The translations under genes were made by a program, and so were the position numbers. The notes under the pieces are model-generated. The model was not told the origin of the DNA. It did not search any database and saw nothing but the letters and a program-made list of their open reading frames with translations. Shown here piece after piece: positions 16,881-52,651 of a stretch of 60,000 nucleotides of DNA. This stretch comes from Apostichopus japonicus (lineage: Eukaryota > Echinodermata > Holothuroidea > Aspidochirotida > Stichopodidae). The DNA is taken from positions 3,421,001 to 3,481,000 of the forward strand of contig NC_092563.1 in assembly GCF_037975245.1 (NCBI RefSeq), given 5' to 3'. Each line of letters opens with the position of its first letter. Within the stretch, counting starts at the first letter, position 1.

Positions 16881-18900
16881 CATGTGTGTGTATGTATGGC
16901 TACATTACATTTTTAACGAATACACCGATACCGCGTCATATGATCATATCGGACCATATACCCAGATAACAACACAATCTACGAAGACAAAACATGAGGG
17001 TATAAACAATATGGTTGTGTAATAGACCCATGAATGGCAATCTACACACAGATAAAGCAAACTGCAACCACGATTGTATAAACGAATCCCAGCGCATGTT
17101 CCATTTGACTACACAGGTAAAATAGCCTATTTGTGAATCTGTATACTGGTCAAGGACGTGTGAGAATAAAATGCGAAATAATTGAGTACATGTCAGCTGA
17201 CTTATTTGAATTAACTTATGTAAATAGCTTTGTTATTCAAATATTCATATACCCAGTCGTTTTAGTGATCTTAAGTGTTATTATAAAAATCGCTATGAGC
17301 AAACATTTACTTGCAAGCAATATGCGCAAACTTTATATGGCTTAAATCGTTCAGTTGTAATGCCACAAACCATGGCATTTTCCGGTTGTGGTTTGGAAAC
17401 ATACCAAAACATGACCCCAAAGCTCGTTACTTGGAAACAATAAACCCAATGTAAAGAAGCGACGTGACTTCAATGACAGTGCCCGTGGTACACTTAGCTT
17501 CATTCGGTAAGACCTTTTCTATGTACACAATACACACATAGCCTATACAGCCTATCGCCTACTTTGGCTAAGTGTAATATGCTGATGCTAAAAGTCGACT
17601 AACTTTCCTGGTGTAAATAAACCTTGAGGGAAGTTATATCTCTCCGATGTAGGTCATAGGCGGTTAATTGGCATGATATATGATCACCAGAAATCCGCTT
17701 TGCACCAGGAGCTTTGATCTTCTTTTTAGCAATATAGGCAGTATTATTTTATATCACTATAATGATACCCCTTGAATATGATTTGATTTCCTTTCTGTTA
17801 TACGAACTGAATTAGTTGTTGCTCACGTCGGAAATTTGCAAGTATTCAAGTTAATATATACAACACAAACAAATCTACATACGATACTGCCTTTGGTAAG
17901 ATAATTCTTAGGTCGAGAAAGAGGCCCATTAATTTCGTCCGAGTCACCAAATACGCCGTTTGTTTCATGGTCCCGGTACCCGGTCGATTAGATCAGGGAA
18001 CCAGTTTAATTGGCAGTTAATATTTCATGCAAGCCACATCCGTATATGAGGCTACAGCTAATTAGCCCCTGTAAAGCCTTTTAACACTATTGCTATATGT
18101 AAGCCTATGATGAGACTTTTGCTACATATGGGCCTATACGTATAGAATCATCTAGTTTACATAACACATGAAGCATTTCATGCAAAGTGACCCCAATAGA
18201 TATACGCCATTTTACTTATATACAAGAATACAACAAAGTGACTACCGTGATACAGACTCTCAACTTCTGTCACCTGAGCAATTTCCTCGTTGCTTGTATG
18301 CGGAATCTTGAGGAATCGTCTTTTGTGTTGATTCTCGGAACCTTGCGTGCAAGAGAGAGATTTTACAGATATCGAAGAATTCTCGTTACGGAAGGTTACC
18401 ATGTGATTAACTGTTGACCTACTACTATATATGTTCTCAATTTTCAATCCACACACTAGGCCTATACAACAACCATAAAACCCAGTGATCCGTGTCCGCT
18501 GTTGGTAATACTGGATTGTTGAAAACTGAGGTATTTCAACCTTTAAAACAGGAAATCAATTGCTCACTGTTCTGCTTTTCATTTACCATACACGGTGCAC
18601 AGCGAATAAAAGCTGTATGCGCATGTCAAACTGTAACGTTCGACGATTATAAACCAAATGATCATACCCAACGTGAAAGTAAAACAGTAGTAAATTGACA
18701 AGGTTCGCTGTTTGTTTTCATACCTCTTGACCGACGAAGAACAAACATCTCAGTGTTCCGCGAAATAAAAGTTCGCTGTCATGCAAGGAGGTGCTTAGGC
18801 CTCCTTGGCTGCTGCATTTAAACTCTATGCATACCATATACCAGCTAGTTATATTGAACAGATTCAGTGCACATCCATTAACCGCAGATAAACAGTCTGT
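14725..18900. other. Intergenic upstream of the dehydrogenase
   Basis: I see no exon with credible splice sites. The first few hundred bases must contain the dehydrogenase promoter and 5' UTR on the minus strand, but I cannot point to a TATA box or a defined start. Confidence 0.4.
16803..16878. repeat. (AT)n microsatellite
   Basis: Almost pure AT repeat between genes. Confidence 0.95.
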
Positions 18901-18903
18901 ATG

Positions 18904-19000
18904 CAGTGACGGATCTAAGGATTTTATTAAAGAGGGGGTGGCACTTGGGTCGTAGACTAGCCGACTAACATGTGGTGGGGTCTGGAAGTCCCCCCCCCCA
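18904..19000. mobile_element. Left end of a hAT-like element, interrupted
   Basis: Starts CAGTGACGGATCTAAGG, a sequence whose inverse end type is seen near 34130-34160. The right part is not recognisable past the family 1 copy that begins at 19001. Confidence 0.45.
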
Positions 19001-19349
19001 CAGTGGCGTAGGAAAGTACTTTTGAGTTGGGGCTGAAGACTGATGGCCGGCCTGGGGGAGTGGTCTAAGGGGAGGGGGGATTTTTTTTGGCATTTCCAGG
19101 TGGCCTCAGATGCAATTTGGTGCAATATAGCACACTTCAACACCCACTCCATTTTGTAAAAAATTTAGCATTTTCACCTGGCCTTAGATGCAATTTGATG
19201 CTCCAAATGAGATTTTTTTTCTCATTTGGAAATGAAAAAGGGGTTTTCTGACTTGCGAAGCGGGGGGGGGGGCGGATTGATACTTCCGCCCCCATGTTTT
19301 TCACTGGGGGTGGGGGTGGCTCCCCCAGCCCCCGGTTCCTACGCCCTTG
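19001..19349. mobile_element. hAT-like miniature element, family 1, inverted copy
   Basis: Starts CAGTGGCGTAGG and ends CCTACGCCCTTG, and is the reverse of the copy at 11552-11919 throughout. The flanks are C runs, so the target duplication cannot be read. Confidence 0.8.
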
Positions 19350-19357
19350 CCCCCAGC

Positions 19358-21819
19358 AATTTGTACACCAACTTGTGCATGCATGTGTGGATTATGAACT
19401 ACTGTGTATCCGTTAGGTCTAAGCTCGGGATAATGAACTTACATCACCACGAACGATCAGTCGGGGAGTTTTGCTTTCAGTCGCGAAGAATAAGAAAACA
19501 CCTCCGGGCTCAGGACGCCTGTAGCAGGGATCCGGGCGCCGATGTGCGGTTCATTCCCTTTCCCGGATCTGAGACAAAAGTTCAAAAGTATTATAAGCAC
19601 AACCTTGCGTTAAGACCTAATTAAACAACTAAATCATATTCTATACTATATATGCCTCAAAACGCGACATTTTACATCTAAGCTTTCCATTTTGTTTATC
19701 CGAGGGTGGTTGGGGGGGGGGGTACAGACACTGCGTGGAACCCACGCCCACACCCTTCTTTGAAATTATTCCGCCCTACCTAAATCAGCCGAGTGAAATT
19801 TAACACTACCCCCCCCCACCCCTCCAATTTCCCTCACTTGAAACCTGTGCACGTATAATCGATCATGTTGTTGAAGACTGTTTCAAGCTTATTATGGCTC
19901 AACTTCTTAATACAGTCCCGTAGCCTACGGGGGGGGGGGCAGGGCGCAGCTGCCCCCTGAGATTTCCACTTCCTAAATAAAAGTAGGCCTACGATAACAT
20001 GAACGGTTGGATAGTATGCTCTATATTTCAGTTAGTTTTAGCGAAATGTTCAAATCATTTCTTCTGATTTCATTAGTCAGTATATAGTGTACAACTTCAA
20101 GATCTTGTTACGTATTGTAAGAATGGCGTTCAATAAGAACACAAGGTTGATTTTTACCGCTATGCACGATCGTGGATGAGATGACGCGTGCGTTTCTTTT
20201 GGTTTTAACGAGTTTCGTCAGAATACCAATAAAAGTAGGGAGCTCATAAGATTTTAATTTAACTTGCGTGAACAGTGTAGCAGTCCAGACTAATGTGAAA
20301 CCACGGTTCATAAATATATTTATTATATCTATAGTGTTTTACGTAGGCCTATCAGTTTCATGTTTAGCCCATATATCAGTGTGTAGTGGTGTTAGTTGAC
20401 GCTGTTTCCGTCAGAGCAGAGCCGTATACGGCCTGCGTCAGAGCCGTATATAGCGCCTTCAATTACCCTTGTAGTATCGTTAGTTCGGACTTTACACCAT
20501 GCACTTCGACTTTCGAGTTGGGAAAACGTTCCTATCCGACCGCTATCGATTTATTTTATAAGAAGACTTCGTACCGCATTCCGGTACGAATTTCGTTGTA
20601 TAAACTTTTCGTACTTTGTGAAGGATCTCAACATACTTGTAATCGTATTGCGGATGAATTGGAAAACCTCGGCTCAGCGATACCGTAAGCGCACTTTTTC
20701 GGATCTAGAGAATTACTTGTGCCGGGTGCGGTTGTATGTGTGTTTGTGGGGGGGGGGGGGCTAGGGGTGGGGGTATGCAAACCATAGACCTAAATGGGGT
20801 CAGAACGGTCAGGAGAATGATAGCGTTGGGACCAATGTACAAGCTTCAAAACAATACGGGTATACGTTGCAATAATGTAATGAAAATAAATTAGACTCAA
20901 AAATACGATGCAATCATATTAAATGTTATGCAATGCAATACAAAATAGGCAGCAGTACAACTCAATACAGTACAATACATTGAAATGAAATTCGCTGCAA
21001 TCATTACAATGACATGTTATACAGTATAATACTATTGCTATACAATATCTTATAACATAATGCACTATAACGCAATGCAATATAATACACTATAACGCAA
21101 TGTAGTGCAATACATAGTAACGCAATACATGCACTATAAAGAATTATAAAAGAAATTATGGTAAAATACTATTTGTTTGAAAAGGTATTTAATTTCTCCG
21201 ATAGTCATCGAGCATCATATCCATTTCATATTAGTGTTTCCCTGATCTAACTTGACTCAAGAGGCGTGTTTGTAGCATGACCTTTGACATGCAAGCGTCA
21301 TTTTCGGCTTCATTGTTGAACCTTTCATGAGATTAACCCTATTTAGAAATGCTACGCGTTGATGACATACTATAAGATTGCGCTCTCCCATTTAAGTCGA
21401 CTTCAACGTTCATATAATTGTGCTATTGGAAAATTCTCAATTATACCGATATCAAGGAATTTCGCAAAACAAATAAACACAAAACACCTAGTATTACATA
21501 TACTAACACGTTTCATTATAGAAGCTATACCACACAACACAAAATATGGCTACTATAGCCATAATATTAAGACAATATTTAGAAAATTCCATTCGCTGCT
21601 AAAATGCTAGTTAATGAGTATAGGCTATGGACTGAAATCAAAAGAAAAAGAAAACCTTATGAATATTGACATTTCCTGATTTACTTTAGCGTTTTGGAGA
21701 GTCGCCTTATTGCAGTTGACAATACGTTTCTTTATGTAGAAGTCTTGTTGCATATAATATTTGTGCCGAAGTCCTACAACGCACGTAGTCGTTGTTCACC
21801 GATTTGGACCGGATTTGGA
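19358..21819. other. Intergenic, no supported gene
   Basis: No exon seen. A partial element end (CAGTCCCGTAGCCTACGG with G and C runs) lies at 19913-19975, and a degenerate CAATAC-type array at 20870-21130. Confidence 0.4.
20870..21130 (-). repeat. Degenerate GCAATACA/ACAATAC array
   Basis: Irregular recurrence of AATACA, GCAATAC and ATGCAATG; strand-complementary to the array at 6225-6410. Confidence 0.6.
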
Positions 21820-22182
21820 CAGGCGCGTAGCCAAGGGGGGGGGGGCGAAGGGGGCAGCCGCCCCCCCCCCCCCTTGAGCAATTTTTAAAAAATGTTTTTA
21901 TGATAGTATTTTCAAAAGAGAAAATGCTAAGATGCAGCTTACAAGGCCTGGGAAGTGCCATTTCCAGCAATCTGGGAGGCATTTTCAGTCAAATTCTTGT
22001 GAAAATGCTAAGATGCAACTTACAAGGCCTGGGAAGTGCCATTTCCAGCAATCTGGGAGGCATTTTCAGCCAACATTTTCTTGTACGCTTCGTGCCAACA
22101 TGGTGGCGCTACGCTTAGATAGTTTGCAATGCCGAATCTACAGTTTCGCCCCTCCCTTGGCAAATTCCTGGCTACGCGCCTG
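21820..22182. mobile_element. hAT-like miniature element, family 2, with internal duplication
   Basis: Ends CAGGCGCGTAGCCA and its inverse, flanked by the perfect 8-bp duplication gatttgga (21812-21819, 22183-22190). A block of about 70 bp starting AAAATGCTAAGATGCA occurs twice in tandem, which explains why it is 52 bp longer than the copy at 2047. Confidence 0.88.
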
Positions 22183-22403
22183 GATTTGGACCGGAGTTCA
22201 CAACGTTTAGGCCTAACACTTTTCGAGAGGAAGGAACGCGGGCCTCGCGGGAAGAGATGGCGGACGATCAGATGTATACATAGTTACGGGGAAAGCACGA
22301 GAGTAGACGTTAACATCTTCGACTTCATGGTAAGCGGAGTTGGTGAAGGAGGTCGTGTTTGTCGGTGGCGGGGGTTTTGGAGATGGTCCATATGAGTGGG
22401 TGG

Positions 22404-44513
<22,110 letters not shown>

Positions 44514-45844
44514 GATAGTTCAAAAAGATTTGTAATACGACTTGTAGCGTCAGTGATAAGAATGACGTGCTGATATAGTGCTGCTATAGTACCAATAGCA
44601 AAACCTCTGATTCTCTTATTATTTTGCATTTAATAGTCGTATGATTTTTGCGAGAGAGTATTCTCGAGCTTAGATGTGGGTCTCAGCTCTGGAGGGGGAC
44701 AGAATTCCACGCCGTTTCGTTTATCTGTACATTATGTCACAATGTCGAATTTACTGAATCCTAAGAGCAGTGTCAAAAAATGAAGTTTAATAACATATAA
44801 ACTTCAGTTTTACGTATATATTATACTCCAGATTATAATTATTTGTCGTAATTGGATCTAAATGTAAAGAAAATGACTGCAGTTTACATCATTTTTTGGC
44901 TAAGACTACGAGTTGTAGAAAAATGATGACATCAAACCAAAAAGTTTGGCACGGAGCCATGGCCACAGAAAACGCTTCTGTGCGTATGCATCACGTATAA
45001 TTCATTGCCGAGTTGACTTTGTTGTGTACGTAATGTCGTATGTCATATACGAACCATCAACAGACAGCAATAGTACTGCATCAACGATACTATACATACT
45101 ATACCTTCGATATTCGGTAAAACTACTTGATGTAAACTCTCACTAATATCTCTTATACATTCTTGAAGTATTTTGCTTGAATGTTAGGCGTAGGTTAAGA
45201 AAAGAAGTGGCTCAGCGGGACGAAAGCAGTTTGGCTTAAATCACAATATCTTGGCCTATCGGGGTCTGGAATTTAAGGCACAAGTTGTTCTCAATACCGT
45301 GCGAGATTCACGAAAGTAGCCTAGTCGTAGCGTTACGTAGTAAGACATAACGTTAACCTTTCATTGCAATGTGACATAGGCTAAGCTACATGGCACCAGT
45401 TCGTCTCCTAAAATGTTTTGGGCGGAACTGAGACAATTGCTCTGACCAGAATCTCCTTATAAAAATTTTGTTTGTCACCCCATTTGAAAACATTGGGTTA
45501 TGAATGAATATAAATGGACCACTGTCACAATTTATGCTAGGCACGTACCCTGGTAACTAATTCTTGGTCATAGGCCTACTCAGCATGTTACTTGTACCTG
45601 TTAGTGTTACTGCCTAGGCTATGAACAGTAAGTTCTAACTCTAAAAATTAAAAGTAATAAGCTCAGTGGCAGTTACGCAAAACCTAGCTAAGATTGGTTT
45701 GGGGTGCATCGTGTACACCTAGCAAAATAGCCTAACGTTAGGTAGCCTACAAATATATATGTGTATAACCTTTTTTTTAATTGCATGATTTGAATCTTGA
45801 TTACGGCAGTGGTAAACCTGATGTAGACTATGCCTAACAATATA

Positions 45845-46557
45845 GTTTAGTTTAGTAGAAAAAAGGGATCAGGAGGGACACTCAAGTCCCCATCAAGGAC
45901 CCTATAGGAGAGAGAAAAATACTGAAGACTCAGACCCGATTACAATGCAAAAAGTGCTTGTCCAAAGCATTCTTAAACCCATTGAAATTACTTGCAAGTA
46001 CAACTTTCGCAGGCAAACGGTTCCACTCATTCACAACCCTATTAGAAAAAAAGTTATGCCGAATATTAATCCTACTTTGTGACTTTTGGAGTTTAAGACA
46101 TTGACCTCTGGTACAACTACTATTAGCAAACATGAAAAAGTCGGTAAAGGATAAATTGTCAAAACGATACACTATCTTGAAAACCTGAATCAATTCCCCA
46201 CGTAACCTCCTAAGCTCCAGTGTGGTGAGATTCAACAATTGTAACCGCCTATAATAAGGAACACTCTTTAAGGAACTAATCATTCTAGTAGCTCTCCTCT
46301 GGACCTTTTCAAGTACTTCCTTATCCTTAACAAAATATGCACAGCATATTTCAGATGAGGCCTAACCAACTGCTATATAAAGCCTTACTACGATGTCCTC
46401 TTTCAGAAAACTGAAGTTCCTCTTGATCATGCCTAAAACCCTATTACCTCTTTTAGCAGCTTCAAGACAATGTTTAGAAGGTTGCAGAGATGAGTCAATG
46501 TAGATACCTAGGTCTCTTTCAACAGAGACCTCCTGTTATGTTAGGCCTAATAAAATT
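45845..46557 (-). pseudogene. CR1/L2-like LINE, 3' remnant of reverse transcriptase
   Basis: The frame 46283-45930 encodes LRGELIQVFKIVYRFDN, TRGQCLKLQKSQ, INIRHNFFSNRVVNEWNRLP and FKNALDKH, the C-terminal end of non-LTR reverse transcriptases. Upstream pieces in other frames (VERDLGIYIDSSL, AAKRGNRVLGMIKRNF, LEKVQRRATRMI) continue it to about 46557. Truncated at the 5' end and frame-broken, so dead. Confidence 0.82.
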
Positions 46558-46572
46558 GAGGTGGCACTGAAG

Positions 46573-47596
46573 CAGGCACGGCGGAACGGAAAAATTATTG
46601 GGGGGGCTAATGTGTGGAGACTATCTAAGCGGAGCGCCACCATCGGTTGGCGCAGAGCGTACAATAAAATTTTGGGTTTTTTCAAACCCCCAGATGGCCA
46701 GAAACGGCACTTCCCGAGTGTTTTATGCTGCGAATACCTGGCCCTAAAATATGGGTCTCAAGCCTGCAATTTCTCAGATTGCACGTAAAGTCTGTAAAAA
46801 CATTGTAATTTGTATATTCGATGGTGTTTTAAGAGAGTAGCTATTACTCGTAGTGTACTCGCAAAGACGTTTTTGAGTGTAGTAAGGGCAGTGGCGGAGC
46901 TAGGGGTATTGGTCGGGGGGGGGAAGGCAAGAATGGTCTGTAGGGGCGCTTTCGACACTATCTAAGCGGAGCGCCACCACAGGTTGGCGCGGAGCGTACA
47001 GAAAATTTTTGAGTAAAGATACTCCCGAGATTGCAGGAAATGACCCTTTCCGGGGCCTTGCTAATTTGCAGATAAACAAATAAAAAACACATGCGCAATA
47101 AGATAGTCAAAAATCGCGAGTAAGTAAAAAGTAGTGAAAAGCTGAAAAGGGCGCCAGCAGTCCATTTGAGTCCGTCGGGGGGGGGGCATCCGCCCCTGAC
47201 TGTATATATGGACGCTCGATCCGCCACTAAGTAAGGGGATGTTGGAGAACTGGCTGAAATGAGGCAAGTCATTGGCCTAAGACGAAGTTGTGTTACGCTT
47301 ACCGGTACTCACACTCACTGCTTCCACTTTTCACGGGGCGTGAAGACGCGGTTGGGGTGACAATGTGGTCTATAGCCAAGGGACGGTCCCCCAGCAATTA
47401 CTAAAATTATTACACCTATAGAGTATACGTGTGCATCGGACAGATCGACAAGTATGCATTGAAAAATGGGCAGATGTACGTTTCGGAGCCTTTGGTAAAT
47501 ATTGGGGGGGGGCTTATCATGCATTTGCCCCCTCAACTTTTTTATTGGGGGGGCTGAGCCCCCCAAGCCCCCCCCCCCCCGGTTCCGCCGCCACTG
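46573..47596. mobile_element. hAT-like element, outer, with a nested insertion
   Basis: Starts CAGGCACGGCGGAACGG and ends CCGGTTCCGCCGCCACTG, flanked by the perfect 8-bp duplication cactgaag (46565-46572, 47597-47604). It holds the shared core near 46620-46660 and a complete second element at 46889-47229. Confidence 0.82.
46889..47229. mobile_element. hAT-like miniature element, family 3, nested
   Basis: Starts CAGTGGCGGAGC and ends in the inverse with one change, flanked by the perfect 8-bp duplication agtaaggg (46881-46888, 47230-47237). Lies inside 46573-47596, so it inserted later. The inverted relative is at 25076-25454. Confidence 0.88.
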
Positions 47597-48177
47597 CACT
47601 GAAGAAGGCATGGGACATTTAAAGTTGGGAAGGGACTTTCTCTAATACTTTCCCAGATTATTTTCATCATCTCGGATTTGGTTTCCTAAAATTGCAGACG
47701 AACATACAATGTACATGTTTACAGGTGAAAAATAAAAGTTATTTCTGCACCTGATATTTGTGTGCGGAAAGTGATCAGCAAAAAGTATGGGATGCCGAGA
47801 GTAACAGAAACTGCCTAGGCCTACCGTGTAGATTCAAATCGTAGTAAAAATACTACTAAAGACTTAAATTGAAGGGTAATAGCGTATGAAATCAGTCTCA
47901 CAAGTAAACTAATTCTGGCAGCAGCTGTACTCCCCAAACATAATGATGCATTACAGGATTAGCCTAATGAGTAATGGATGTTGCATTTTTTGTAAGTTAC
48001 ATCAATGAATTATTCATGAGCAGCAAAACAATTTCTCTCCCTGGGATAAGAAATTAGTGAAAATAAAGGTAGCCACCCACCTACTACATTCTCCAAATTC
48101 TGTCCTGTATACATTGGTTAATTGAGATTTTGCCATCACCCCATGTTAGAGGCCCACCAGAATATAGCCCAGGCTAG

Positions 48178-48412
48178 GCCTTAAACAGCCACTGGTCCAA
48201 TTTTGTATGTAGGATGTAATGTTGGTTCAATTTCATCTACTATGTGTACTGTATCACACAGTACTCTGCACCTGTACAATGCAGAATAAACCCCACGCTA
48301 TGCCTTAAACAGCCACTGGTCCAATTTTTATTTTGGTATGTAATTAATATTGGTTTGTTATTACCTACTGTGTTTACTGTATCAAACAGTACTCTGCACC
48401 TATACACTGTGT
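48178..48412. repeat. Two-unit tandem duplication, about 120 bp
   Basis: Both units contain CCTTAAACAGCCACTGGTCC and CAGTACTCTGCACCT in the same order with moderate divergence. Confidence 0.8.
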
Positions 48413-49014
48413 ACAGACACAATGCAATTTGCACATTGTATACATTTGGATGGGTTTTATGGGAGGGCATCTTTCGTACGCAGTTGCCATAATTGGCGTA
48501 AATCATCATAGTAACACCGTAGTGGAACTCATATGATCATACGAATGAGTGGGAGGACGTAGTCTTCTGGTTTGTTTTTTGGGGAGCGTAGAAAGGGAAG
48601 GTAACACTTCTCTGGACTTCCTTCGTTTATTATCTGTTCATATTTGATCCTGTTTGCGTATGGCAGACACCGTAACACTATATTGTTTGTAGGCCTATTA
48701 TTATAATATGCCATATCAACAGTGTGATGTCATCAATGTGGATGTATGTGGATATATGGATGTCTTCGAAAGCTTTACTTTCGTTACATATACAGTCTTT
48801 CGTGGTTTATTTAATCGACACTGATGCTCTCTGCATTAATTAATGTCATCAATATGCAACTTGTCTGTAAGAATATATTATGTACATAATAACCAGCAAT
48901 TTTGCTTAACAATGAACTTCAGCCACCGAAAAATCCCGCTATTTCTGTCGGTGTGTGCGAGGCCTATTTATCTATAAATTTGAGTATTTTGCGCTTCTAT
49001 ATATACGCTGGGTT

Positions 49015-49275
49015 CCACCAGGGAGGTGTTCTATAATGGAGGTGCTCCACCAAGGAGGTGTTCCATCATGGAGGTGCTCCACCAAGGAGGTGTTCTACAA
49101 GACGTGTTTGCTAGAGATACGGTCTACCTGGAGGTTCTCTATCAATTTGGTGCTCTATTAGGGAGACTTTTCTGTCATGGAGGTGGTCTGCTAGAGACAT
49201 TTCTGCCATGTTTGGAGGCTTATACCAAGTTGGTGTTCTAGGCCTACCAAGAAGACGTTCTATATCATGGGTGTG
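49015..49275 (+). repeat. Degenerate GGAGGTG short-unit repeat
   Basis: GGAGGTGTTC and GGAGGTGCTCCACCA alternate at about 18-bp spacing to 49100, then decay. Confidence 0.7.
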
Positions 49276-49663
49276 TTTGAGGGAAGTATTTTACCTTTCA
49301 TTCGGGTGGTGTTCTGCCAGGAATACGTCCTATCGGTGGCTCCCAATATCTTAACTCGTCACCAGGTACACCTAAATCCACCAATGTTCACTGCTGAATG
49401 TTTTAAAAAAAGACTGAACTTTTTTTACTTATTGTTTAACTTTCACTTGTTCTGATGAATTTTATTTTTGTTATTCAGCAAAACACGGAAGGTTTAATAA
49501 AGTTGTTGACTTTCGAAAACTGTATTTCATAGTTCCTGGTTTATGCAGTACAGCTTTCACAATATTCAAACAAGATTGGTTGTTATTCTTTCTTTCATTA
49601 ATTAAATGATAAAATATTGTTATAGTCAAACTGAGAAGTCTATTCAAATACCACTCTCAAGTA

Positions 49664-49667
<4 letters not shown>

Positions 49668-49705
<38 letters not shown>

Positions 49706-49818
49706 TATATATTAATATATATATATCTATATATATTAATATATATATATATGTATGTATGTGTGTACTATGTGTGTGGGTGTATGTATGTATATATATA
49801 TATAAATATATATATATA
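49668..49818. repeat. (AT)n-rich compound microsatellite
   Basis: AT blocks with (TGTA)n and (GT)n interruptions. Confidence 0.92.
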
Positions 49819-52651
49819 CACCAAAAGGAGTTTGATTCAGTTGTTTAGAGAATTTCTTATAAAACAGTCACATAGCCCTCGTGTATTCATTGTATTCATG
49901 AAAACGAAATATGCGTTCGTCAGCCTCTTCAAACAGTCGTTCAAGCATTTTCCGAACATATAGTAGTTTCCATGCATGTAGTCCGAATGTCATCATAGAG
50001 CATACCATTTAAGCTTAGAGTAATAATAAAATGGGAATACATCGCAAACACAGAAAGGCACAAGAACAAGTCTGATTATCATCGTTGGTTAATAGGAAAA
50101 ATCTCGGTTTTGAAGCTGCCTTTTAGTTTCTACCAGGAGAAATAGTCGGGAAGATGCAGAAGTAGATATTTTGCAAGACCCATCAGAAGGCTTCTTAATA
50201 CTCCCCAGGATTCCATGGAAATATCCTCCGTGAGTCACCATATAAAATCCGGATTGAAAATCGAACTGCTTGATCTCCATGGAGCGCCGTTTGTAAATAT
50301 GTTAATGCCGTGTTATGTCATTATATCGTCTAATTCGTTTCAAGATCATATTTGATACTCATTTCTTAATAAAAATAGAAACTAAAAAAGTGGAGTCGTT
50401 TTTATTGTAAAAAACCTCTTAAAATATGTTATTTCTGTCTGTTGATATAAAACATTATTGACGATGACAATATAACTTCATATAAAATGCGCTTTAAATG
50501 ATAGCTCTACAAAATGATACATCTACAATACATATGTATTACTCGTTAAAGATTTTATGAGTAAGTTTCTCCCTGATAAAGTGTGCCCTTGGTCTCTACT
50601 TTGATTACAGTTACCCTCTGGTGAAGATTCTGCTACCTACCACCATCTTTTGCTTGTATATATATGACAGGTATCTTTGTGAAGTACAACTGGAACAGGT
50701 TGTCATAGCATGCTTACAAAAGACTGACAACCTTTGATAAATAGTCCGGCAGCCAAAGATCAATTTCAGTTATTGTTAAATATTTCATATGGAAAATTAC
50801 TTTTAATATTTTATGGTAATGTTTTCTTTAAGATCTTTATAAATAATTTTGGTATAAGTTCACTGTATGGAATACATTGAGCACTGTGGATCAGATTTCC
50901 CTGTTGATTAATAACCAATTAGTAAAACTTTAAATAATCTTTAATGAATAAGTAAACAAGAAGTATGAGATTATATCTCAATCATACCTTACATAGTTTT
51001 ACATAACTCTTTTTAAAATTTATATCCCAAATTTTACTAAGATGTCTAACAAAAATGTAAAATTATTTCAAATAAATTGTAAATATGTAATATTGAGCTG
51101 ATTATTAAAACAAATGCTGATACATTGGCATGATAGGATATACCAGAAAATATGAAAAATACTACAATATTGCAAAGACAATACAAAACATGTTAAGTAA
51201 CAAAAACATCTGAGATGACATGATATGGCAATGATGTATTTCAAATTTCAAATGTAGAAGACAACCTCTTTTATTTTTTTATTTATTTACAACTACCTGA
51301 AGTATAAGTATACCATACCAGAATGCTGTGCCAAAAAGATCAAGCAATCTAGTTTGAACATTGCACAACGTTTAAAACAATGTTACATTTGGAGGAAGTG
51401 ACTAAGAGGGTGGAGGGGGCGGGGGGGGGGGGTTGGGGTTGGGGGGTGAGGCAGATTATTTCTGGTTGGTGATCTGAATTCCAACAAAACTTTGCTGAAA
51501 GATATTCTACAGATCCATTTAAAAATAGGAACATTATTGGTCTTGAATAAGACAATCATCAATCAACCAAATTTCCTCAAATATGTATTTAGGTTAATGT
51601 TACTGCTACCTAATATCCAAGATATTTCTGAATGCAGAATTATGGGTATGGTGTGGGAGGGGATGGTTTGTGGGGGGGGGGTGAAGAGCAGGATTAGGCA
51701 ACATTTTAATGAGATCATCAAGTTTTGATATCCAGATGAACACTTCCATCTAAGAATACTATAGTAAAAAACAAAAACTAATGTACATTTTACAAGTAAG
51801 ATGATTACCACCTCTTCTTTGCACTTTTGTTATTTAGTCATTTCATTATTTATAAGGCCGAAGTCTTTAATTAATGAATAATTCCCTATTTTGAGGGTGG
51901 GTGGGGGGGGGGGGGGGAAGAAAGGGGGCTTGACTATGGTTGAGAGAGTGATATGAATATAGAACTTAAATGTACGAACTCTATTGTTTATATTTCAAAT
52001 GATATCATCTTTGCAAGCTTCTTGTAAAAAAAAAAAACTATTTCAGTAGAATATGTTGGTGCAGGCGAGCATTTTGAAGATAATGATTACAGGTCAAAGT
52101 TGAATTTTTGTCATAAAAGTAAAGTCTGACTCGAAAAACTTGGCAAGAGTTTTTGTTACGATTTCAAACACTCTGAATTACCCATATAATGACATGGAAT
52201 GTTACATCAGTAAGTTTGTTGAAATGTTAAAATAATAAAATATATATATCGTTTGGGCTCATTTTACCTACATATTTTTATCCCTAAGTGACACATTTTT
52301 TCTTCTTCAAATGTTGGCAGTAACGATTGGCATGAATGATTTCAGTTTTCAATGTTAAACAATTGCAGTTTAATCTGAAATATAACTACATTTAAAATAC
52401 TTTCAGAGTTTATATCAATTAACGCTGTACAGGGCAGAATTTTTAAATGGCACTTAATACAGTCGCTCCGATTATATTGTCAAAGACAACTATACAGAAA
52501 TTGTAAAAATTGTAAACTCTTTCAGTAAACCATGGTTTCCACTCCCCTCCCCCACCCTTCCCCACCCCGAGCCAAACAAGAAATTTACAACCTAAATGGC
52601 GGCTGTGAGAAAATGGTTTCTTACATCTACCGGACATTCCAGCCGGCACAT

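Larger units (their letters stand above)
44514..52651. other. Intergenic with repeats; no supported gene
   Basis: The left part should include the gene B promoter and 5' UTR (minus strand). The part from about 50400 to 52651 may be 3' UTR of the acyltransferase gene but no polyadenylation site is certain. Repeats inside are listed separately. Confidence 0.45.

Noticed and set aside
50089-50280. 63-codon minus-strand frame with fairly gene-like composition
   Set aside because: No domain, no convincing splice partners nearby; could be a first exon but I cannot support it.
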